From Chrysoperla carnea (Eukaryota > Arthropoda > Insecta > Neuroptera > Chrysopidae), in the NCBI RefSeq assembly GCF_905475395.1, contig NW_025408260.1, positions 62,001-126,000 of the forward strand: a stretch of DNA of 64,000 nt. The letters run 5' to 3'. Position numbers and translations under genes: made by a program. This document shows positions 1 to 16,600 of the stretch, in pieces. Position 1 is the first letter of the stretch, and every line of letters begins with the position of its first letter. The notes under the pieces are model-generated. The model was given only the letters and a program-made list of their open reading frames with translations. It was not told the origin of the DNA and ran no database searches.

Positions 1-639
1 GATTTTACAACTAGAATGTCATGACTATACAAATCATTGAAATTTTGATCCAAGTAAGTCAAAATGTATATATAGAGGTCCTTTATGACTGGACTAAGTA
101 TAAATAAGCCAAAACTAATCAAATTTGACATTTTTCCAGAGAAAAAACATTTTTTGAAAATTTTCGACTTTTCAACATGAGTGTCATGACTATACAAATC
201 ATTTAAATTTTGATCCAAGTAAGTCAAAATGTATACATAGAGGTCCTTTATGACTGGACTAAGTATAAATAAGCCAAAAATGATCAAATTTGACATTTTT
301 CATAAGAAAAACCATTTTTTGAAAATTTTCGATTTTTCAACAAGAGAGTCATGACTATATAAATCATTGAAATTTTGATCCAAGTAAGTCAAAATGTATA
401 CATAGAATTCCTTTATGACTGGACTAATTATAAATAAGCCAAAAATGATCAAATTTGACATTTTTCGATAGAAAAAACATTTTTTGAAAATTTCCGATTT
501 TACAACTAGAATGTCATGACTATAAAAATCGTTGAAATTTTGATCCAAGTAGGTCAAAATGTATACATAGAGGTCCTTTATGACTGGACTAAGTAGAAAA
601 AAGCCAAAAATGATCAAATTTGACATTTTTCGATAGAAA

Positions 640-3600
640 AAACCTTTTTTGAAAATTTCCGATTTTACAACTAGAATGTCATGACTATACAAATCATTGA
701 AATTTTGATCCAAGTAAGTCAAAATGTATATATAAGGGTCCTTTATGACTGGAATTAGTATAAATAAGCCAAAAATGATCAAATTTGACATTTTTCCAGA
801 GAAAAAACATTTTTTGAAAATTTTCGATTTTGCAACATGAGCGTCATGACTATACAAATCATTTAAATTTTGATCCAAAAAAGTCAAAATGTATACATAG
901 AGGTCCTTTATGACTGGAATAAGTATAAATAAGCCAAAAATGATCAAATTTGACATTTTTCTTAAGAAAAAACATTTTTTGAAAATTTTCGATTTTTCAA
1001 CAAGAGAGTCATGACTATATAAATCATTGAAATTTTGATCCAAGTAAGTCAAAATGTATATAAAGAGGTCCTTTATGACTGGACTAAGTATAAATAAGGC
1101 AAAAATGATCAAATTTGACATTTTTCCAGAGAAAAAACATTTTTTGAAAATTTTCGATTTTTCAACATGAGCGTCATGACTATACAAATCATTTAAATTT
1201 TGATCCAAGTAAGTCAAAATGTATACATAGAGGTCCTTTATGACTGGACTAAGTATAAATAAGCCAATAATGATCAAATTTGACATTTTTCATAAGAAAA
1301 AACATTTTTTGAAAATTTTCGATTTTTCAACAAGAGAGTCATGACTATACAAATCACTGAAATTTTGATCCAAGTAAGTCAAAATGTATACATAGAGGTC
1401 CTTTATGACTGGACTAAGTAGAAATAAGCCAAAAATGATCAAATTTGACATTTTTCATTAGAAAAAACATTTTTTGAAAATTTTCGATTTTTCAACAAGA
1501 GAGTCATGACTATACAAATCATTGAAATTTTGATCCAAGTAAGTCAAAATGAATACATAGAAGTCCTTTATGACTGGACTAAGTATAAATAAGCCAAAAA
1601 TGATCAAATTTGACATTTTTCGATAGAAAAAACATTTTTTGAAAATTTTCGATTTTTCAACATGAGAGTCATGACTATACAAATCATTGAAATTTTGATC
1701 CAAGAAAGTCAAAATGTATATATAGAGGTCCTTTATGACTGTACTAAGTATAAATAAGTCAAAAATGATCAAATTTGACATTTTTCGATAGAAAAAACAT
1801 TTTTTGAAAATTTCCGATTTTACAACTAGAATGTCATGACTATACAAATCATTGAAATTTTGATCCAAGTAAAACAAAATGTATACATAGAGGTCCTTTA
1901 TGACTGGACTAAGTAGAAATAAGCCAAAAATGATCAAATTTGACATTTTTCGATAGAAAAAACATTTTTTGAAAATTTCCGATTTTACAACTAGAATGTC
2001 ATGACTATACAAATCATTGAAATTTTGATCCAAGTAAGTCAAAATGTATATATAGAGGTCCTTTATGACTGGACTAAGTATAAATAAGCCAAAAATGATC
2101 AAATTTGACATTTTTCCGTAGAAAAAACATTTTTTGAAAATTTACGATTTTACAACTAGAATGTCATGACTATACAAATCATTTAAATTTTGATGCAACT
2201 AAGTCAAAATGTATACATAGAGGTCCTTTATGACTGGACTAAGTATAAATAAGCCAAAAATGATCAAATTTGACATTTTTCATATGAAAAAACATTTTTT
2301 GAAAATTTTCGATTTTTCAACAAGAGAGTCATGACTATATAAATCATTGAAATTTTGATCCAAGTAAGTCAAAATGTATATAAAGAGGTCCTTTATGACT
2401 GGACTAAGTATAAATAAGCCAAAAATTATCAAATTTGACATTTTTCCAGAGAAAAAACATTTTTTGAAAATTTTCGATTTTTCAACAAGAGAGTCATGAC
2501 TATATAAATCATTGAAATTTTGATCCAAGTAAGTCAAAATGTATACATAGAATTCCTTTATGACTGACCTAAGTATAAATAAGCCAAAAATGATCAAATT
2601 TGACATTTTTAGATAGAAAAAACATTTTTTGAAAATTTCAGATTTTACAACTAGAATGTCATGACTATACAAATCATTGAAATTTTGATCCAAGTTAGTC
2701 AAAATGTATATATAGAGGTCCTTTATGACTGGACTGAGTATAAATAAGCCAAAAATGATCAAATTTGACAGTTTTCCAGAGAAAAAACATTTTTTGAAAA
2801 TTTTCGATTTTTCAACATGAGAGTCATGACTATACAAATCATTTAAATTTTGATACAAGTAAGTCAAAATGTATACATAGAGGTCCTTTATGACTGGACT
2901 AAGTATAAATAAGCCAAAAATGATCAAATTTGACATTTTTCGATAAAAAAAACATTTTTTGAAAATTTTCGATTTTTCATCATTAGAGTCATGTCTTTAC
3001 AAATCATTGAAATTTTGATCCAAGTTAGTCAAAATGTATACATAGAGGTCCGTTATGACTGGACTAAGTAGAAATAAGCCAAAAATGATCAAATTTGACA
3101 TTTTTCGATAGAAAAAACATTTTATGAAAATTTCCGATTTTACAACTAGAATGTCATGACTATACAAATCATTGAAATTTTGATCCAAGTAAGTCAAAAG
3201 GTATATATAGAGGTCCTTTATGACTGGACTAAGTATAAATAAGCCAAAAATGATCAAATTTGACATTTTTCCAGAGAAAAAACATTTTTTGAAAATTTTC
3301 GATTTTTCATCATGAGTGTCATGACTATACAAATCATTTAAATTTTGATCCAAGTAAGTCAAAATGTATACATAGAGGTCCTTTATGACTGGACTAAGTA
3401 TAAATAAACCAAAAATGATCAAATTTGATCTTTTTCATAAGAAAAAACATTTTTTGAAAATTTCCGATTTTACAACTAGAATGTCATGACTATACAAATC
3501 ATTGAAATTTTGATCCAAGTAAGTCAAAATGTATATATAGAGGTCCTTTATGACTGGACTAAGTATAAATAAGCCAAAACTAATCAAATTTGACATTTTT

Positions 3601-6600
3601 CCAGAGAAAAAACATTTTTTGAAAATTTTCGACTTTCCAACATGAGTGTCATGACTATACAAATCATTTAAATTTTGATCCAAGTAAGTCAAAATGTATA
3701 CATAGAGGTCCTTTATGACTGGACTAAGTATAAATAAACCAAAAATGATCAAATTTGACATTTTTCATAAGAAAAACCATTTTTTGAAAATTTTCGATTT
3801 TTCAACAAGAGAGTCGTGACTATATAAATCATTGAAATTTTGATCCAAGTAAGTCAAAATGTATATAAGGAGGTCCTTTATGACTAGACTAAGTATAAAT
3901 AAGGCAAAAATGATCAAATTTGACATTTTTCCAGAGAAAAAACATTTTTTGAAAATTTTCGATTTTTCAACATGAGTGTCATGACTATACAAATCATTTA
4001 AATTTTGATCCAAGTAAGTCAAAATGTATACATAGAGGTCCTTTATGACTGGACTAAGTATAAATAAGCCAATAATGATCAAATTTGACATTTTTCATAA
4101 GAAAAAACATTTTTTGAAAATTTTCGATTTTTCAACAAGAGAGTCATGACTATACAAATCACTGAAATTTTGATCCAAGTATGTCAAAATGTATATCAAG
4201 AGGTCCTTTATGACTGGACTAAGTATAAATAAGCCAAAAATTATCAAATTTGACATTTTTCCAGAGAAAAAACATTTTTTGAAAATTTTCGATTTTTCAA
4301 CATGAGTGTCATGACTATTCAAATCATTTAAATTTTGATCCAAGTAAGTCAAAATGTATACATAGAGGTCCTTTATGACTGGACTAAGTATAAATAAGCC
4401 AAAAATGATCAAATTTGACATTTTTCATAAGAAAAAACATTTTTTGAAAATTTTCGATTTTTCAACAAGAGAGTCATGACTATATAAATCATTGAAATTT
4501 TGATCCAAGTAAGTCAAAATGTATACAAAGAATTCCTTTATGACTGGACTAAGTATAAATAAGCCAAAAATGATCAAATTTGACATTTTTCGATAGAAAA
4601 AACATTTTTTGAAAATTTCCGATTTTACAACTAGAATGTCATGACTATACAAATCATTGAAATTTTGATCCAAGTAAAACAAAATGTAAACATAGAGGTC
4701 CTTTATGACTGGACTAAGTAGAAATAAGCCAAAAATGATCAAATTTGACATTTTTCGATAGAAAAAAACATTTTTTGAAAATTTCCGATTTTACAACTAG
4801 AATGTCATGACTATACAAATCATTGAAATTTTGATCCAAGTAAGTCAAAATGTATATATAGAGGTCCTTTATGACTGGACTAAGTATAAATAAGCCAAAA
4901 ATGATCAAATTTGACATTTTTCCATAGAAAAAACATTTTTTGAAAATTTCCGATTTTACAACTAGAATGTCATGACTATACAAATCATTTAAATTTTGAT
5001 GCAAGTAAGTCAAAATGTATATATAGAGGTCCTTTATGACTGGACTAAGTATAAATAAGTCAAAAATGATCGAATTTGACATTTTTCGATAGAAAAAACA
5101 TTTTTTGAAAATTTCCGATTTTACAACTAGAATGTCATGACTATACAAATCATTGGTTTTGATCCAAGTAAGTCAAAATGTATATATAGAGGTCCTTTAT
5201 GACTGGACTAAGTATAAATAAGCCAAAAATGATCAAATTTGACATTTTTCCTGAGAAAAAACATTTTTTGAAAATTTTCGATTTTTCAACATGAGTGTCA
5301 TGACTATACAAATCATTTAAATTTTGATCCAAGTAAGTCAAAATGTATACATAGAGGTCCTTTATGACTGGACTAAGTATAAATAAGCCAAAAATGATCA
5401 AATTTGACATTTTTCATAAGGAAAAACATTTTTTGAAAATTTTCGATTTTTCAACAAGAGAGTCATGACTATGCAAATCATTGAAATTTTGATCCAAGTA
5501 AGTCAAAATGTATACATAGAAGTCCTTTAAGACTGGACTAAGTATAAATAAGCCAAAAATGATCAAATTTGACATTTTTCGATAGAAAAAACATTTTTTG
5601 AAAATTTTCGATTTTTCAACATGAGAGTCATGACTATACAAATCATTGAAATTTTGATCCAAGTAAGTCAAAATGTATATATAGAGGTCCTTTATGACTG
5701 TACTAAGTATAAATAAGTCAAAAATGATCAAATTTGACATTTTTCGATAGAAAAAACATTTTTTGAAAATTTCCGATTTTACAACTAGAATGTCATGACT
5801 ATACAAATCATTGAAATTTTGATCCAAGTAAAACAAAATGTATACATAGAGGTCCTTTATGACTGGACTAAGTAGAAATAAGCCAAAAATGATCAAATTT
5901 GACATTTTTCGATAGAAAAAACATTTTTTGAAAATTTCCGATTTTACAACTAGAATGTCATGACTATACAAATCATTGAAATTTTGATCCAAGTAAGTCA
6001 AAATGTATATATAGAGGTCCTTTATGACTGGACTAAGTATAAATAAGCCAAAAATGATCAAATTTGACATTTTTCCATGGAAAAAACATTTTTTGAAAAT
6101 TTCCGATTTTACAACTAGAATGTCATGACTATACAAATCATTGAAATTTTGATCCAAGTAAGTCAAAATGTATATATAAGGGTCCTTTATGACTGGAATT
6201 AGTATAAATAAGCCAAAAATGATCAAATTTGACATTTTTCCAGAGAAAAAACATTTTTTGAAAATTTTCGATTTTGCAACATGAGCGTCATGACTATACA
6301 AATCATTTAAATTTTGATCCAAAAAAGTCAAAATGTATACATAGAGGTCCTTTATGACTGGAATAAGTATAAATAAGCCAAAAATGATCAAATTTGACAT
6401 TTTTCTTAAGAAAAAACATTTTTTGAAAATTTTCGATTTTTCAACAAGAGAGTCATGACTATATAAATCATTGAAATTTTGATCCAAGTAAGTCAAAATG
6501 TATATAAAGAGGTCCTTTATGACTGGACTAAGTATAAATAAGGCAAAAATGATCAAATTTGACATTTTTCCAGAGAAAAAACATTTTTTGAAAATTTTCG

Positions 6601-9600
6601 ATTTTTCAACATGAGCGTCATGACTATACAAATCATTTAAATTTTGATCCAAGTAAGTCAAAATGTATACATAGAGGTCCTTTATGACTGGACTAAGTAT
6701 AAATAAGCCAATAATGATCAAATTTGACATTTTTCATAAGAAAAAACATTTTTTGAAAATTTTCGATTTTTCAACAAGAGAGTCATGACTATACAAATCA
6801 CTGAAATTTTGATCCAAGTAAGTCAAAATGTATACATAGAGGTCCTTTATGACTGGACTAAGTAGAAATAAGCCAAAAATGATCAAATTTGACATTTTTC
6901 ATTAGAAAAAACATTTTTTGAAAATTTTCGATTTTTCAACAAGAGAGTCATGACTATACAAATCATTGAAATTTTGATCCAAGTAAGTCAAAATGAATAC
7001 ATAGAAGTCCTTTATGACTGGACTAAGTATAAATAAGCCAAAAATGATCAAATTTGACATTTTTCGATAGAAAAAACATTTTTTGAAAATTTTCGATTTT
7101 TCAACATGAGAGTCATGACTATACAAATCATTGAAATTTTGATCCAAGAAAGTCAAAATGTATATATAGAGGTCCTTTATGACTGTACTAAGTATAAATA
7201 AGTCAAAAATGATCAAATTTGACATTTTTCGATAGAAAAAACATTTTTTGAAAATTTCCGATTTTACAACTAGAATGTCATGACTATACAAATCATTGAA
7301 ATTTTGATCCAAGTAAAACAAAATGTATACATAGAGGTCCTTTATGACTGGACTAAGTAGAAATAAGCCAAAAATGATCAAATTTGACATTTTTCCGTAG
7401 AAAAAACATTTTTTGAAAATTTCCGATTTTACAACTAGAATGTCATGACTATACAAATCATTTAAATTTTGATGCAACTAAGTCAAAATGTATACATAGA
7501 GGTCCTTTATGACTGGACTAAGTATAAATAAGCCAAAAATGATCAAATTTGACATTTTTCATATGAAAAAACATTTTTTGAAAATTTTCGATTTTTCAAC
7601 AAGAGAGTCATGACTATATAAATCATTGAAATTTTGATCCAAGTAAGTCAAAATGTATATAAAGAGGTCCTTTATGACTGGACTAAGTATAAATAAGCCA
7701 AAAATTATCAAATTTGACATTTTTCCAGAGAAAAAACATTTTTTGAAAATTTTCGATTTTTCAACAAGAGAGTCATGACTATATAAATCATTGAAATTTT
7801 GATCCAAGTAAGTCAAAATGTATACATAGAATTCCTTTATGACTGACCTAAGTATAAATAAGCCAAAAATGATCAAATTTGACATTTTTAGATAGAAAAA
7901 ACATTTTTTGAAAATTTCAGATTTTACAACTAGAATGTCATGACTATACAAATCATTGAAATTTTGATCCAAGTTAGTCAAAATGTATATATAGAGGTCC
8001 TTTATGACTGGACTGAGTATAAATAAGCCAAAAATGATCAAATTTGACAGTTTTCCAGAGAAAAAACATTTTTTGAAAATTTTCGATTTTTCAACATGAG
8101 AGTCATGACTATACAAATCATTTAAATTTTGATACAAGTAAGTCAAAATGTATACATAGAGGTCCTTTATGACTGGACTAAGTATAAATAAGCCAAAAAT
8201 GATCAAATTTGACATTTTTCGATAAAAAAAACATTTTTTGAAAATTTTCGATTTTTCATCATTAGAGTCATGTCTTTACAAATCATTGAAATTTTGATCC
8301 AAGTAAGTCAAAATGTATACATAGAGGTCCGTTATGACTGGACTAAGTAGAAATAAGCCAAAAATGATCAAATTTGACATTTTTCGATAGAAAAAACATT
8401 TTTTGAAAATTTCCGATTTTACAACTAGAATGTCATGACTATACAAATCATTGAAATTTTGATCCAAGTAAGTCAAAAGGTATATATAGAGGTCCTTTAT
8501 GACTGGACTAAGTATAAATAAGCCAAAAATGATCAAATTTGACATTTTTCCAGAGAAAAAACATTTTTTGAAAATTTTCGATTTTACATCATGAGTGTCA
8601 TGACTATACAAATCATTTAAATTTTGATCCAAGTAAGTCAAAATGTATACATAGAGGTCCTTTATGACTGGACTAAGTATAAATAAACCAAAAATGATCA
8701 AATTTGATCTTTTTCATAAGAAAAAACATTTTTTGAAAATTTCCGCTTTTACAACTAGAATGTCATGACTATACAAATCATTGAAATTTTGATCCAAGTA
8801 AGTCAAAATGTATATATAGAGGTCCTTTATGACTGGACTAAGTATAAATAAGCCAAAACTAATCAAATTTGACATTTTTCCAGAGAAAAAACATTTTTTG
8901 AAAATTTTCGACTTTTCAACATGAGTGTCATGACTATACAAATCATTTAAATTTTGATCCAAGTAAGTCAAAATGTATACATAGAGGTCCTTTATGACTG
9001 GACTAAGTATAAATAAACCAAAAATGATCAAATTTGACATTTTTCATAAGAAAAACCATTTTTTGAAAATTTTCGATTTTTCAACAAGAGAGTCGTGACT
9101 ATATAAATCATTGAAATTTTGATCCAAGTAAGTCAAAATGTATATAAGGAGGTCCTTTATGACTAGACTAAGTATAAATAAGGCAAAAATGATCAAATTT
9201 GACATTTTTCCAGAGAAAAAACATTTTTTGAAAATTTTCGATTTTTCAACAAGAGAGTCATGACTATATAAATCATTGAAATTTTGATCCAAGTAAGTCA
9301 AAATGTATACATAGAATTCCTTTATGACTGACCTAAGTATAAATAAGCCAAAAATGATCAAATTTGACATTTTTAGATAGAAAAAACATTTTTTGAAAAT
9401 TTCAGATTTTACAACTAGAATGTCATGACTATACAAATCATTGAAATTTTGATCCAAGTTAGTCAAAATGTATATATAGAGGTCCTTTATGACTGGACTG
9501 AGTATAAATAAGCCAAAAATGATCAAATTTGACAGTTTTCCAGAGAAAAAACATTTTTTGAAAATTTTCGATTTTTCAACATGAGAGTCATGACTATACA

Positions 9601-10660
9601 AATCATTTAAATTTTGATACAAGTAAGTCAAAATGTATACATAGAGGTCCTTTATGACTGGACTAAGTATAAATAAGCCAAAAATGATCAAATTTGACAT
9701 TTTTCGATAAAAAAAACATTTTTTGAAAATTTTCGATTTTTCATCATTAGAGTCATGTCTTTACAAATCATTGAAATTTTGATCCAAGTAAGTCAAAATG
9801 TATACATAGAGGTCCGTTATGACTGGACTAAGTAGAAATAAGCCAAAAATGATCAAATTTGACATTTTTCGATAGAAAAAACATTTTTTGAAAATTTCCG
9901 ATTTTACAACTAGAATGTCATGACTATACAAATCATTGAAATTTTGATCCAAGTAAGTCAAAAGGTATATATAGAGGTCCTTTATGACTGGACTAAGTAT
10001 AAATAAGCCAAAAATGATCAAATTTGACATTTTTCCAGAGAAAAAACATTTTTTGAAAATTTTCGATTTTACATCATGAGTGTCATGACTATACAAATCA
10101 TTTAAATTTTGATCCAAGTAAGTCAAAATGTATACATAGAGGTCCTTTATGACTGGACTAAGTATAAATAAACCAAAAATGATCAAATTTGATCTTTTTC
10201 ATAAGAAAAAACATTTTTTGAAAATTTCCGCTTTTACAACTAGAATGTCATGACTATACAAATCATTGAAATTTTGATCCAAGTAAGTCAAAATGTATAT
10301 ATAGAGGTCCTTTATGACTGGACTAAGTATAAATAAGCCAAAACTAATCAAATTTGACATTTTTCCAGAGAAAAAACATTTTTTGAAAATTTTCGACTTT
10401 TCAACATGAGTGTCATGACTATACAAATCATTTAAATTTTGATCCAAGTAAGTCAAAATGTATACATAGAGGTCCTTTATGACTGGACTAAGTATAAATA
10501 AACCAAAAATGATCAAATTTGACATTTTTCATAAGAAAAACCATTTTTTGAAAATTTTCGATTTTTCAACAAGAGAGTCGTGACTATATAAATCATTGAA
10601 ATTTTGATCCAAGTAAGTCAAAATGTATATAAGGAGGTCCTTTATGACTAGACTAAGTAT
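640..10660. repeat. Nested segmental duplications inside the satellite (about 5.3-5.4 kb and 1.5 kb)
   Basis: Rare monomer variants recur in the same order at fixed offsets. Markers between about 640 and 2,110 recur 5,444 bp downstream; markers from about 2,280 to 4,000 recur 5,279 bp downstream. The offsets equal 33 and 32 monomers less one base, so one monomer was lost in one copy. A second block of 1,485 bp (9 monomers) is then repeated: 7,559-9,240 matches 9,044-10,660. Diagnostic variants include the gtatataagg and gagtcgtgac forms, present near 3,815/3,860, 9,087/9,140 and 10,575/10,625. This is the signature of unequal exchange or conversion of multi-monomer blocks. Confidence 0.85.
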
Positions 10661-13600
10661 AAATAAGGCAAAAATGATCAAATTTGACATTTTTCCAGAG
10701 AAAAAACATTTTTTGAAAATTTTCGATTTTCAACATGAGTGTCATGACTATACAAATCATTTAAATTTTGATCCAAGTAAGTCAAAATGTATACATAGAG
10801 GTCCTTTATGACTGGACTAAGTATAAATAAGCCAATAATGATCAAATTTGACATTTTTCATAAGAAAAAACATTTTTTGAAAATTTTCGATTTTTCAACA
10901 AGAGAGTCATGACTATACAAATCACTGAAATTTTGATCCAAGTATGTCAAAATGTATACATAGAGGTCCTTTATGACTGGACTAAGTAGAAATGAGCCAA
11001 AAATGATCAAATTTGACATTTTTCATTAGAAAAAAACATTTTTTGAAAATTTTCGATTTTTCAACAAGAGAGTCATGACTATACAAATCATTGAAATTTT
11101 GATCCAAGTAAGTCAAAATGTATACATAGAAGTCCTTTATGACTGGACTAAGTATAAATAAGCCAAAAATGATCAAATTTGACATTTTTCGATAGAAAAA
11201 ACATTTTTTGAAAATTTTCGATTTTTCAACATGAGAGTCATGACTATACAAATCATTGAAATTTTGATCCAAGTAAGTCAAAATGTATATATAGAGGTCC
11301 TTAATGACTGTACGAAGTATAAATAAGTCAAAAATGATCAAATTTGACATTTTTCGATAGAAAAAACATTTTTTGAAAATTTCCGATTTTACAACTAGAA
11401 TGTCATGACAATACAAATCATTGAAATTTTGATCCAAGTAAAACAAAATGTATACATAGAGGTCCTTTATGACTGGACTAAGTAGAAATAAGCCAAAAAT
11501 GATCAAATTTGACATTTTTCGATAGAAAAAATATTTTTTGAAAATTTCCGATTTTACAACTAGAATGTCATGACTATACAAATCATTGAAATTTTGATCC
11601 AAGTAAGTCAAAATGTATATATAGAGGTCCCTTATGACTGGACTAAGTATAAATAAGCCAAAAATGATCAAATTTGACATTTTTCCAGAGAAAAAACATT
11701 TTTTGAAAATTTCCGATTTTACAACTAGAATGTCATGACTATACAAATCATTTAAATTTTGATCCAAGTAAGTCAAAATGTATACATAGAGGTCCTTTAT
11801 GACTGGACTAAGTATAAATAAACCAAAAATGATCAAAATTGACATTCTTCATAAGAAAAAACATTTTTTGAAAATTTCCGATTTTACAAATAGAATGTCA
11901 TGACTATACAAATCATTGAAATTTTGATCCAAGTAAGTCAAAATGTATATATAGAGGTCCTTTATGACTGGACTAAGTATAAATAAGCCAAAAATAATCA
12001 AATTTGACATTTTTCCAGAGAAAAAACATTTTTTGAAAATTTTCGATTTTTCAACATGAGTGTCATGACTATACAAATCATTTAAATTTTGATCCAAGTA
12101 AGTCAAAATGTATACATAGAGGTCCTTTATGACTGGACTAAGTATAAATAAGCCAAAAATGATCAAATTTGACATTTTTCATAAGAAAAAACATTTTTTG
12201 CAAATTTTCGATTTTTCAACAAGAGAGTCATGACTATACAAATCACTGAAATTTTGATCCAAGTAAGTCAAAATGTATACATAGAGGTCCTTTATGACTG
12301 GACTAAGTAGAAATAAGCCAAAAATGATCAAATTTGACATTTTTCAAAAGAAAAAACATTTTTTGAAAATTTTCGATTTTTCAATATGAGAGTCATGACT
12401 ATACAATTCATTTAAATTTAGATCCAAGTAAGTCAAAATGTATACATAGAGGTCCTTTATGACTGGACTAAGTATAAATAAGCCAAAAATGATCAAATTT
12501 GACATTTTTTGATAGAAAAAACATTTTTTGAAAATTTCCGATTTTACTACTAGAATGTCATGACTATGCAAATCATTGAAATTTTGATCCAAGTAAGTCA
12601 AAATGTATACAAAGAGGTCCTTTATGACTGGACTAAGTATAAATAAGCCAAAAATGATCAAATTTGACATTTTTCGAGAGAAAAAACATTTTTTGAAAAT
12701 TTTCGATTTTTCAACATGAGAGTCATGACTATACTAATTATTTAAATTTTGATCCAAGTAAGTCAAAATGTATACATAGAGGTCCTTTATGACTGACTAA
12801 GTATAAATTAGCCAATAATGATCAAATTTGACATTTTTCATAAGAAAAAACATTTTTTGAAAATTTTCGATTTTTCAACAAGAGAGTCATGACTATACAA
12901 ATCACAGAAATTTTTATCCAAGTAAGTCAAAATGTATACATAGAGGTCCTTTATGACTGGACTAAGTAGAAATAAGCCAAAAATGATCAAATTTGACATT
13001 TTTCATAAGAAAAAACATTTTTTGAAAATTTTCGATGTTTCAATATGAGAGTCATGACTATACAAATCATTAAAATTTTGATCCAAGTAAGTCAAAATGT
13101 ATACATAAAGGTCCTTTATGACTGGACTAAGTAGAAATAAGCCAAAAATGATCCAATTTGACATTTTTCGATAGAAAAAACATTTTTTTAAAATTTCCCA
13201 TTTTACAACTAGAATGTCATGACTATACAAATCATTGAAATTTTGATCCAAGTAAGTCAAAATGTATACAAAGAGGTCCTTTATGACTGGACTAAGTAGA
13301 AATAAGCCAAAAATGATCAAATTTGACATTTTTCGATAGAAAAAACATTTTTTGAAAATTTCCGATTTTACAACTAGAATGTCATGACTATACAAATCAT
13401 TGAAATTTTGATCCAAGTAAGTCAAAATGTATATATAGAGGTCCTTTATGACTGGACTAAGTATAAATAAGCCAAAAATGATCAAATTTTACATTTTTCC
13501 AGAGAAAAAACATTTTTTGAAAATTTTCGATTTTTCAACAAGAGAGTCATGACTATACAAATCACTGAAATTTTGATCCAAGTAAGTCAAAATGTATACA

Positions 13601-16600
13601 TAGAGGTCCTTTATGACTGGACTAAGTAGAAATAAGCCAAAAATGATCAAATTTGACATTTTTCATAAGAAAAAACATTTTTTGAAAATTTTCGATTTTT
13701 CAATATGAGAGTCATGACTATACAAATCATTTAAATTTTGATCCAAGTAAGTCAAAATGTATACATAGAGGTCCTTTATGACTGCACTAAGTATAAATAA
13801 GCCAAAAATGATCAAATTTGACATTTTTCGATAGAAAAAACATTTTTTGAAAATTTTCGATTTTTCATCATTAGAGTCATGACTATACAAATCATTGATA
13901 TTTTGATCCAAGTAAGTCAAAATGTATACATGGAAGTCCTTTATGACTGGACTAAGTATAAATAAGCCAAAAATGATCAAATTTGACATTTTTCGATAGA
14001 AAAAACATTTTTTGAAAATTTTCGATTTTTCAACATGAGAGTCATGACTATACAAATCATTGAAATTTTGATCCAAGTAAGTCAAAATGTATACATGGAA
14101 GTCCTTTATGACTGGACTAAGTATAAATAAGCCAAAAATGATCAAATTTGACATTTTTCGATAGAAAAAACATTTTTTGAAAATTTTCGATTTTTCAACA
14201 AGAGAGTCATGACTATACAAATCACTGAAATTTTGATCCAAGTAAGTCAAAATGTATACATAGAGGTCCTTTATGACTGGACTAAGTAGAAATAAGCCAA
14301 AAATGATCAAATTTGACATTTTTCATTAGAAAAAACATTTTTTGAAAATTTTCGATTTTTCAACAAGAGAGTCATGACTATACAAATCATTGAAATTTTG
14401 ATCCAAGTAAGTCAAAATGTATACATGGAAGTCCTTTATGACTGGACTAAGTATAAATAAGCCAAAAATGATCAAATTTGACATTTTTCGATAGAAAAAA
14501 CATTTTTTGAAAATTTTCGATTTTTCAACATGAGAGTCATGACTATACAAATCATTGAAATTTTGATCCAAGTAAGTCAAAATGTATATATAGAGGTCCT
14601 TTATGACTGTACTAAGTATAAATAAGTCAAAAATGATCAAATTTGACATTTATCGATAGAAAAAACATTTTTTGAAAATTTCCGATTTTACAACTAGAAT
14701 GTCATGACTATACAAATCATTGAAACTTTGATCCAAGTAAAACAAAATGTATACATAGAGGTCCTTTATGACTGGACTAAGTAGAAATAAGCCAAAAATG
14801 ATCAAATTTGACATTTTTCGATAGAAAAAACATTTTTTGAAAATTTCCGATTTTACAACTAGAATGTCATGACTATACAAATCATTGAAATTTTGATCCA
14901 AGTAAGTCAAAATGTATATATAGAGATCCTTTATGACTGGACTAAGTATAAATAAGCCAAAAATGATCAAATTTGACATTTTTCCAGAGAAAAAACATTT
15001 TTTGAAAATTTCCGATTTTACAACTAGAATGTCATGACTATACAAATCATTTAAATTTTGATCCAAGTAAGTCAAAATGTATACATAGAGGTCCTTTATG
15101 ACTGGACTAAGTATAAATAAACCAAAAATGATCAAAATTGACATTTTTCATAAGAAAAAACATTTTTTGAAAATTTCCGATTTTACAACTAGAATGTCAT
15201 GACTATACAAATCATTGAAATTTTGATCCAAGTAAGTCAAAATGTATATATAGAGGTCCTTTATGACTGGACTAAGTATAAATAAGCCAAAAATAATCAA
15301 ATTTGATATTTTTCCAGAGAAAAAACATTTTTTGAAAATTTTCGATTTTTCAACATGAGTGTCATGACTATACAAATCATTTAAATTTTGATCCAAGTAA
15401 GTCAAAATGTATACATAGAGGTCCTTTATGACTGGACTAAGTATAAATAAGCCAAAAATGATCAAATTTGACATTTTTCATAAGAAAAAACATTTTTTGA
15501 AAATTTTCGATTTTTCAACAAGAGAGTCATGACTATATAAATCATTGAAATTTTGATCCAAGTAAGTCAAAATGTATATATAGAGGTCCTTTATGACTGG
15601 ACTAAGTAGAAATAAGCCAAAAATTATCAAATTTGACATTTTTCCAGAGAAAAAACATTTTTTGAAAATTTTCGATTTTTCAACATGAGTGTCATGACTA
15701 TTCAAATCATTTAAATTTTGATCCAAGTAAGTCAAAATGTATACAAAGAGGTCCTTTATGACTGGACTAAGTATAAATAAGCCAAAAATGATCAAATTTG
15801 ACATTTTTCATAAGAAAAAACATTTTTTGCAAATTTTCGATTTTTCAACAAGAGAGTCATGACTATACAAATCACTGAAATTTTGATCCAAGTAAGTCAA
15901 AATGTATACATAGAGGTCCTTTATGACTGGACTAAGTAGAAATAAGCCAAAAATGATCAAATTTGACATTTTTCAAAAGAAAAAACATTTTTTGAAAATT
16001 TTCGATTTTTCAATATGAGAGTCATGACTATACAATTCATTTAAATTTTGATCCAAGTAAGTCAAAATGTATACATAGAGGTCCTTTATGACTGGACTAA
16101 GTATAAATAAGCCAAAAATGATCAAATTTGACACTTTTCGATAGAAAAAACATTTTTTGAAAAATTCCGATTTTACTACTAGAATGTCATGACTATGCAA
16201 ATCATTGAAATTTTGATCCAAGTAAGTCAAAATGTATACATAGAGGTCCTTTATGACTGGACTAAGTATAAATAAGCCAATAATGATCAAATTTGACTTT
16301 TTTCATAAGAAAAAACATTTTTTGAAAATTTTCGATTTTTCAACAAGAGAGTCATGACTATACAAATCACTGAAATTTTTATCCAAGTAAGTCAAAATGT
16401 ATACATAGAGGTCCTTTATGACTGGACTAAGTAGAAATAAGCCAAAAATGATCAAATTTGACATTTTTCATAAGAAAAAACATTTTTTGAAAATTTTCGA
16501 TGTTTCAATATGAGAGTCATGACTATACAAATCATTAAAATTTTGATCCAAGTAAGTCAAAATGTATACATAAAGGTCCTTTATGACTGGACTAAGTAGA